Shown one piece after another: positions 58,704 through 64,000 of a stretch of DNA of 64,000 nt; the stretch's first letter is position 1; every line of letters starts with the position of its first letter. This DNA is from Streptomyces sp. NBRC 110611 (GTDB lineage Bacteria; Actinomycetota; Actinomycetes; Streptomycetales; Streptomycetaceae). Location: the NCBI RefSeq assembly GCF_001590865.1, contig NZ_BBUY01000012.1, forward strand, positions 124,001 to 188,000, written 5' to 3'. The notes under the pieces were generated by a model. The model worked only from the letters and a program-made list of their open reading frames with translations, made no database searches and was not told the DNA's origin. A program made the translations under genes and the position numbers.

Positions 58704-58850
58704 CCAGCCCGGGCCGACCGCACCACCGCACCACCGCCCCGGCCACCCGCCCGTCATGCTCATCCAGCGCATCACGGCCGGCTGACGGCACCTCCGCACC
58801 ACGGCACGTCCGCCGCGACCGCCCACCTCTCCGCGGGCACCCGGACACCG

Positions 58851-58878
58851 CGCCCCGGTCCGACTTCGGACCGGGGCG
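58851..58878. terminator. Terminator of the pspA-pspAA operon
   Basis: CGCCCCGGTCCG and CGGACCGGGGCG form a perfect 12-bp stem with an ACTT loop. It ends only 15 bases before the start codon of the kinase gene. Confidence 0.95.
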
Positions 58879-58879
58879 T

Positions 58880-58885
58880 TACCGT
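58880..58885 (+). promoter_or_regulatory. Candidate -10 box, leaderless kinase transcript
   Basis: TACCGT (TAnnnT) lies 8 bases before the GTG at 58894, directly after the terminator stem. The kinase mRNA may therefore begin at its start codon, with its -35 region inside the terminator. Confidence 0.55.
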
Positions 58886-58893
58886 TTGCTCTT

Positions 58894-60168
58894 GTGAGTC
58901 TTCTCGACCCCGGTCCGGACGGGCCCCGCGCCGCCGGGCGCTTCCAGTGGCACCGGAGGCATCCGCTGGCGTTCGACGCCGCCCTGGCGGTGGCCGCCTT
59001 CGCGTGCGTCCTGTGCGGCGCGGTCGTCGACCCGCACCGCGTCCACGGTCCGAAGTTCGCGCCGGAGCACCTCACCGCGACGACCGTGGTGCTGGCGGCA
59101 CTGGCCTGCACCGCCCTGGTGTTCCGCCGCCGCCTGCCCCGTACGGTCCTGGCGGTCACGGGCGCGCTGACCATCGTCGAGCTGGTCGCCCGGGCCTCCG
59201 AGGTGCGCGCCCCGGTGGCCGCCGCCGCGGTGATCGCGCTCTACAGCCTCGCCGCGCGTACGGACCGCCCCACGACGTGGCGGATCGGCGCGCTGACCGT
59301 CGTCGTCCTGACCGCCTCCGCGATGCTCTACGGGCCCCGCCCCTGGTACGCCCAGCAGAACATCGCCATCTTCGCCTGGACGGGCATGGCCGCGGCGGCC
59401 GGCGACGCGGTCCGCAGCCGCCGGGCGTACGTGGACGCCATCCGCGAGCGCGCCGAGCGGGCCGAGCGGACGCGCGAGGAGGAGGCCCGCCGCCGGGTCG
59501 CCGAGGAGCGCATGCGCATCGCCCGCGACCTGCACGATGTCGTCGCCCACCACATCGCCCTGGTCAACGTCCAGGCGGGGGTGGCCTCCCATGTCATGGA
59601 CAGCCGGCCCGACCAGGCCAAGGAGGCGCTGGCGCACGTCCGCGAGGCGTCCCGCTCGGCGCTGGACGAGCTGAGCGCCACGGTCGGCCTGCTGCGGCAG
59701 TCCGACGACCCGACGGCGCCCACCGAGCCCGCCCCGGGCCTGGGCCTCCTCGACCAGCTCACGGACGGTTTCGTCCGCGCCGGGCTCCCCGTCGACCTGG
59801 ACGTCCCGGACGAACTGGGGCAGCTGCCCGCCTCCGTCGACCTCACCGCGTACCGCGTGGTCCAGGAGGCGCTCACCAACGTCCACAAGCACGCCGGGGA
59901 GGGCGCCCGCGCCACGGTCCGGATCGTGCGCGCCGAGACGGTGCTGACCGTGACCGTCCTGGACGACGGCGCGGGCCGGGCCGGCGTGCCCCGCCAGAAG
60001 GACGGCGGCCGCCCGGCGGGCCGCGGCGGCGGCCACGGCCTGATCGGCATGCGCGAACGCGTCTCCGCCCTGCGCGGCACCATCGCCACCGGCCCCCGCG
60101 CCGCCGGCGGCTTCCAGGTACGCGTCACCCTTCCCCTCCAGCCCGCCCGCACGGGAGAGCCATCATGA
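58894..60168 (+). CDS. Sensor histidine kinase, NarL-system type
   Basis: This encodes 424 residues. Four membrane helices lie between about residues 28 and 160, with no large external domain. A coiled linker follows, then the HisKA_3 motif ERMRIARDLHDVVAHH with the phosphoacceptor His214. The HATPase domain shows YRVVQEALTNVHKHA (N box), LDDGAGRAG (G1) and GHGLIGMRERV (G2). The compact sensor resembles envelope-stress kinases that detect the membrane itself. It overlaps the response-regulator gene by 4 bases (ATGA). Confidence 0.92.
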   Translation: MSLLDPGPDGPRAAGRFQWHRRHPLAFDAALAVAAFACVLCGAVVDPHRVHGPKFAPEHLTATTVVLAALACTALVFRRRLPRTVLAVTGALTIVELVARASEVRAPVAAAAVIALYSLAARTDRPTTWRIGALTVVVLTASAMLYGPRPWYAQQNIAIFAWTGMAAAAGDAVRSRRAYVDAIRERAERAERTREEEARRRVAEERMRIARDLHDVVAHHIALVNVQAGVASHVMDSRPDQAKEALAHVREASRSALDELSATVGLLRQSDDPTAPTEPAPGLGLLDQLTDGFVRAGLPVDLDVPDELGQLPASVDLTAYRVVQEALTNVHKHAGEGARATVRIVRAETVLTVTVLDDGAGRAGVPRQKDGGRPAGRGGGHGLIGMRERVSALRGTIATGPRAAGGFQVRVTLPLQPARTGEPS

Positions 60169-60851
60169 CGATCAAGGTCCTGCTCGCCGACGACCAGGCG
60201 CTGCTGCGGAGCGCGTTCCGGGTGCTGGTGGACTCCGAGCCGGATATGCGGGTGGTGGGGGAGGCCTCGGACGGCGCCGGCGCGTACGCGCTGACGAGGG
60301 CCGAGCGGCCGGATGTGGTGCTGATGGACATCCGGATGCCGGGGACGGACGGGATCGCCGCGACCCGCATGATCACCGAGGACCCGGAGCTCACCGACGT
60401 CCGGGTGGTGATCCTGACGACCTTCGAGGCCGACGACTACGTGGTGCAGGCGCTGCGGAACGGCGCCAGCGGGTTCCTCGGCAAGGGCGCCGAGCCGGAC
60501 GAGATGCTGGGCGCGATCCGCGTCGCGGCCGCCGGTGAGGCGCTGCTGTCGCCCGCCGCGACCAAAGGGCTGATCGCCAAGTTCCTCGCCCAGGGCGGCA
60601 GTCCGGGCGAGGGCGGGCCCGCCGGGCCGGGCGCGGAGCGGCTGGCGACGCTGACCGGCCGGGAGCGCGAGGTGCTGGTCCTGGTGGCCGGCGGGCACTC
60701 CAACGACGAGATCGCCGAGCGGCTCGCGGTCAGCCCGCTCACGGTCAAGACGCATGTCAACCGCGCGATGGCGAAGCTGGGGGCCCGCGACCGCTCCCAG
60801 CTGGTGGTCATCGCGTACGAGTCGGGGCTGGTACGCCCACGGGCGCAGTAG
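60165..60851 (+). CDS. NarL-family response regulator
   Basis: This encodes 228 residues. The receiver domain has the acidic pair in VLLADDQ, phosphorylatable Asp55 (VVLMDIRMPG), Thr in ILTTF and Lys in LGKGAEP. A short Gly/Pro linker precedes the LuxR-type helix-turn-helix: LTGREREVLVLVAGGHSNDEIAERLAVSPLTVKTHVNRAM. It is coupled to the kinase by a 4-base overlap. The RND transporter gene begins 236 bases downstream on the same strand and may be part of the regulon (inference). Confidence 0.95.
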   Translation: MTIKVLLADDQALLRSAFRVLVDSEPDMRVVGEASDGAGAYALTRAERPDVVLMDIRMPGTDGIAATRMITEDPELTDVRVVILTTFEADDYVVQALRNGASGFLGKGAEPDEMLGAIRVAAAGEALLSPAATKGLIAKFLAQGGSPGEGGPAGPGAERLATLTGREREVLVLVAGGHSNDEIAERLAVSPLTVKTHVNRAMAKLGARDRSQLVVIAYESGLVRPRAQ

Positions 60852-61087
60852 AGGCCGGGAAAACCCCTACTGCGAACGCGGTACGGGCCGGGGCCGGAAA
60901 CCGACCTGCGAGTGAGGGAAACCGGTCCGGCCATGGCCGAAGGTGAAGTTGAAGGTGGAACGGGGCCGGTGACAGGCCCTGCCGTCGGGCCCGCGCCCGT
61001 CCCTGCGTCCGTGAGCACGTACACGTAGGCGCCGCCTTCCACGCCACACGAGCACCGTCTCCGCAACAGAAGAGAGAAACCCCACCC

Positions 61088-64000
61088 ATGTCCTGGCTGT
61101 CCCGTCTCAGCCTCGTACAGCGGGGCCTGATAGCGCTGATGTCGATCGTCGCGGTCGTCTTCGGCGCGATCGCGATACCCCAGCTCAAGCAGCAGCTCCT
61201 GCCCTCCATCGACCTTCCGATGGTCTCCGTGCTGGCCCCGTACCAGGGCGCCTCCCCCGATGTCGTCGAGAAGCAGGTGGCCGAGCCGCTGGAGGACGGT
61301 GTCCAGGCGGTCGACGGCATCAAGAGCGTCACCTCGACGTCGAGCGAGGGCAACGCCGTCATCATGGCGCAGTTCGACTACGGCAACGACACCGACCGTC
61401 TGGTCGCCGATGTCCAGCAGGCCGTCAACCGCGCCCGCGCCCAGCTGCCCAAGGACGTCGACCCGCAGGTGGTGGCCGGCTCGACGGACGACATCCCCAC
61501 CGTCGTCCTCGCCGCCTCCTCCGCCACCAAGGACCAGCAGGCCCTCGCCGACCAGCTGCGCCGCAGCGTGGTCCCGGACCTGAAGAACATCGACGGCGTC
61601 AGCCAGGTCACCGTGAGCGGCGTCCAGGAGCGGATCGTCGCCGTCACCCCCGACGACGAGAAGCTCGCCGCCGCCGGGCTCACCACCCAGGCGCTCGGCC
61701 AGGCCCTCAAGGCCGCCGGTACGTCGGTGCCCGCCGGATCCTTCGCCGAGCACGGGAAGAGCAAGACCGTGCAGGTCGGCGCCGGCCTCACCTCCGTCGC
61801 CCAGATCAAGGACCTGACCGTGGCCCCGGCTCCGGGCACGGGCGGCGCGGGCGCGGCCGCCGGCCGGTCCGCCGAGCCCGTCCGGATCGGCGACCTCGCC
61901 ACCGTCAAGGAGGAGCAGGCCACCCCGACCTCCCTCACCCGCACCAACGGCAAGCCCAGCCTCGCCGTGACGGTCACCATGGACCAGGACGGCAGCGCGG
62001 TCGCGATCTCCGACGCGGTCAAGGACAAGCTCGACCGGATCCGTCAGGACCTGGGCAAGGGCGCCGAGGTCACGGTCGTCTCCGACCAGGGCCCGGCGGT
62101 CTCCAAGTCCATCGAGTCGCTGACGACCGAGGGCCTGCTCGGCCTCGTCATGGCCGTCATCGTCATCCTGGTCTTCCTGCTCAGCCTGCGCTCGACCCTG
62201 GTCACCGCGGTCTCCATCCCGCTCTCGGTCGTCCTCACCCTGATCGTGCTGTGGACCCGTGACCTCTCCCTCAACATGCTCACCCTCGGCGCGCTGACCA
62301 TCGCGATCGGCCGTGTCGTCGACGACTCGATCGTCGTCCTGGAGAACATCAAACGGCACCTGGGCTACGGCGAGGAGCGCCGCGAGGCCATCCTCGCCGC
62401 GGTGCGGGAGGTCTCCGGAGCGATCACCTCCTCCACCCTCACCACGGTCGCGGTCTTCCTCCCGATCGGGGTGGTCGGCGGCATGGTCGGCGCGCTCTTC
62501 GGCTCCTTCTCGCTGACCGTGACCGTCGCCCTGCTCGCCTCGCTGCTGGTCTCCCTGACGGTCGTCCCGGTCCTGTCGTACTGGTTCCTGCGCGCCCCGG
62601 AGATCCCGGAAGGCACCAGCGTCGAGGAGCTGCGCCGCGCGGCCGAGGAGAAGGAGACCCGCAGCCCGCTGCAGCGCCTCTACGTCCCGGTGCTGCGCTT
62701 CGCCACCCGCCGCCGGGCCACCAGCCTGGTCATCGCCGTCGTCATCCTGCTGGGGACGTTCGGTATGGGCCCGCTGCTGAAGACCAACTTCTTCGACCAG
62801 GGCGACCAGGACACCCTCACCCTCAAGCAGGAGCTGACGCCCGGCACCAGCCTCGGCGCGACCGACGCCCAGGCCCGGAAGGTCGAGAAGCTGCTCGCGG
62901 AGAACGACGACATCGCCGACTACCAGGTCAGCGTCGGATCCTCCGGCTTCATGGCGGCCTTCGGCGGCGGCACCGGCGCCCACCAGGCCTCGTACCAGAT
63001 CAAGCTGACGGACGCGGCGGACTCCGGCAAGGTCACCGACGACCTGCGGGCCTCGCTCGACAGGCTCGGCCCGGCCATCGGCGACACCACCGTCACCGCG
63101 GGCGGCGGCGGCTTCGGCAACCAGAACCTCAGCGTGGTCGTCAAGGCCGGCGACGCCGACGTGCTGAAGAAGGCCGGCGAGCAGGTCCGCAAGGCCGTCG
63201 CCGGGCTCGACGACGTCACCGACGTCCAGAGCGACCTCGCGCAGAGCGTCCCGCGGATCTCCGTGACGCCCAACGCCAAGGCGGCCGCGGCCGGTTACGA
63301 CCGGACCACGCTCGGCGCTGCGGTCGCCCAGGCGGTCCGCGGCACCCCCAGCGGCACGGCCGTCCTGGACGACACCGAGCGCGACATCGTCATCAAGGCG
63401 GCCCACCCGGCCACCACCGAGGACGAGTTGCGGAACCTGTCCCTCACGACGCCGGCCGGCCCGGCGAAGCTCGGCAGCATCGCCACCGTCGAGACCGTGC
63501 CCGGCCCGGTGCAGATGACCCGGATCGACGGCGCCCGCTCGGCCACCGTCACCGCCAAGCCGACCGGTGACAACACCGGCGCGGTCAGCGCGGAACTGCA
63601 GCGCACGATCAATGACCTGAAGCTGCCGGACGGCGCCACCGCGACCATCGGCGGCGTCTCCCAGGACCAGTCCGAGGCGTTCTCCTCGCTCGGCCTCGCC
63701 ATGCTGGCGGCCATCGCGATCGTCTTCATGCTCCTGGTCGGCACCTTCCGGTCGCTGATCCAGCCGCTGATCCTCCTCGTCTCCATCCCCTTCGCGGCCA
63801 CCGGCGCGATCGGCCTGCTGGTCGCCACCGGCACCCCGATGGGCGTCCCGGCGATGATCGGCATGCTGATGCTGATCGGCATCGTGGTCACCAACGCCAT
63901 CGTGCTGATCGACCTGATCAACCAGTACCGGGCCCAGGGTTACGGCGTCGTCGAGGCGGTCGTCGAGGGCGGCCGCCACCGCCTCCGCCCGATCCTGATG
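61088..64000 (+). CDS. RND efflux transporter, HAE1/AcrB-like (cut by window edge)
   Basis: The first 971 residues are visible from the ATG at 61088. The fold is that of AcrB-type proton-driven exporters. It has a first helix (RGLIALMSIVAVVFG), a porter domain (QQLLPSIDLPMVSVLAPYQGASP), and helices from residue ~350. The proton-relay acidic pair Asp412-Asp413 is in GRVVDDSIVVLENI. The second half repeats the layout (residue ~545 on). Such pumps normally work with an adaptor and an outer-membrane channel. Streptomyces lacks a classical outer membrane, so it likely works alone or exports lipophilic compounds across the inner membrane (inference). Stop codon not in the window. Confidence 0.92.
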   Translation, partial: MSWLSRLSLVQRGLIALMSIVAVVFGAIAIPQLKQQLLPSIDLPMVSVLAPYQGASPDVVEKQVAEPLEDGVQAVDGIKSVTSTSSEGNAVIMAQFDYGNDTDRLVADVQQAVNRARAQLPKDVDPQVVAGSTDDIPTVVLAASSATKDQQALADQLRRSVVPDLKNIDGVSQVTVSGVQERIVAVTPDDEKLAAAGLTTQALGQALKAAGTSVPAGSFAEHGKSKTVQVGAGLTSVAQIKDLTVAPAPGTGGAGAAAGRSAEPVRIGDLATVKEEQATPTSLTRTNGKPSLAVTVTMDQDGSAVAISDAVKDKLDRIRQDLGKGAEVTVVSDQGPAVSKSIESLTTEGLLGLVMAVIVILVFLLSLRSTLVTAVSIPLSVVLTLIVLWTRDLSLNMLTLGALTIAIGRVVDDSIVVLENIKRHLGYGEERREAILAAVREVSGAITSSTLTTVAVFLPIGVVGGMVGALFGSFSLTVTVALLASLLVSLTVVPVLSYWFLRAPEIPEGTSVEELRRAAEEKETRSPLQRLYVPVLRFATRRRATSLVIAVVILLGTFGMGPLLKTNFFDQGDQDTLTLKQELTPGTSLGATDAQARKVEKLLAENDDIADYQVSVGSSGFMAAFGGGTGAHQASYQIKLTDAADSGKVTDDLRASLDRLGPAIGDTTVTAGGGGFGNQNLSVVVKAGDADVLKKAGEQVRKAVAGLDDVTDVQSDLAQSVPRISVTPNAKAAAAGYDRTTLGAAVAQAVRGTPSGTAVLDDTERDIVIKAAHPATTEDELRNLSLTTPAGPAKLGSIATVETVPGPVQMTRIDGARSATVTAKPTGDNTGAVSAELQRTINDLKLPDGATATIGGVSQDQSEAFSSLGLAMLAAIAIVFMLLVGTFRSLIQPLILLVSIPFAATGAIGLLVATGTPMGVPAMIGMLMLIGIVVTNAIVLIDLINQYRAQGYGVVEAVVEGGRHRLRPILM

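Noticed and set aside
60437..63979. Long minus-strand frame across the RND gene and response regulator
   Set aside because: It is antisense to genes with clear catalytic motifs and its sequence is low-complexity Asp/Gly/Arg.

Overview
This window is chromosomal DNA from a Streptomyces or a very close relative. The G+C content is very high, GTG and TTG starts are common, several starts look leaderless, and the gene content is typical of the genus: glnA and glnII together, lipB-lipA, a homodimeric aceE, lpd with a two-lipoyl-domain E2, a cobalamin salvage cluster, pspA-pspAA, and DUF397, DUF3043, DUF4191 and DUF4240 proteins. The overall order resembles the conserved Streptomyces core around the two glutamine synthetase genes. 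I saw no tRNA, rRNA, CRISPR array or transposase gene.

Left part (1-15.9 kb), mostly accessory. A metal-dependent hydrolase and the start of a PDR/VanB-type oxidoreductase lead into a lower-G+C locus at 1.7-6.2 kb. That locus encodes a secreted cationic peptide, a tiny membrane protein, an ABC transporter and a subtilisin-type protease. The peptide gene and the transporter gene are each preceded by a copy of the same sequence block. In the peptide copy a promoter lies just upstream and a hairpin hides the ribosome binding site. The transporter copy is preceded by 11-bp repeats. After this come a 2H phosphoesterase-like protein, a large sigma-like/membrane/extracellular protein, a DUF397 protein, a Tat-exported GH89 enzyme, an ornithine-lipid pair (olsB-olsA), a winged-helix protein without a receiver domain, and a rhomboid-like protein.

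Middle (15.9-40 kb). Both glutamine synthetase genes have GlnR-type operators with four half-sites. Between them lie a PadR regulator, a dienoyl-CoA reductase, a 2-oxoglutarate dioxygenase, a carnitine-type acyltransferase and a small Cys-containing secreted peptide. RDD and DUF4191 membrane proteins and lipA-lipB follow. Next are a TPR regulator, an FAD oxidoreductase and an epimerase. Then comes a roughly 4.1-kb segment bounded by a 90-bp inverted repeat. It holds a DUF4240 protein, a second copy of the sigma-like/membrane/extracellular protein, and an SDR that has lost its catalytic tyrosine.

Right part (38.9-64 kb), mostly core. A WYL regulator, aceE, a GntR/FCD regulator, E2, lpd and pepA all lie on the minus strand. 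They are followed by cobS, a rhomboid-like protein overlapping an MprF-like protein, cobT, a shortened methyltransferase-like gene and an MBL-CobU fusion. Then come a small conserved protein, DUF3043, pspA-pspAA, a NarL-type two-component system and the first 971 codons of an RND transporter cut by the window edge.

A recurring oddity is short tandem duplication across stop codons, seen at six genes. Together with several 9-28-bp tandem repeats it points to frequent slippage or local duplication in this strain.
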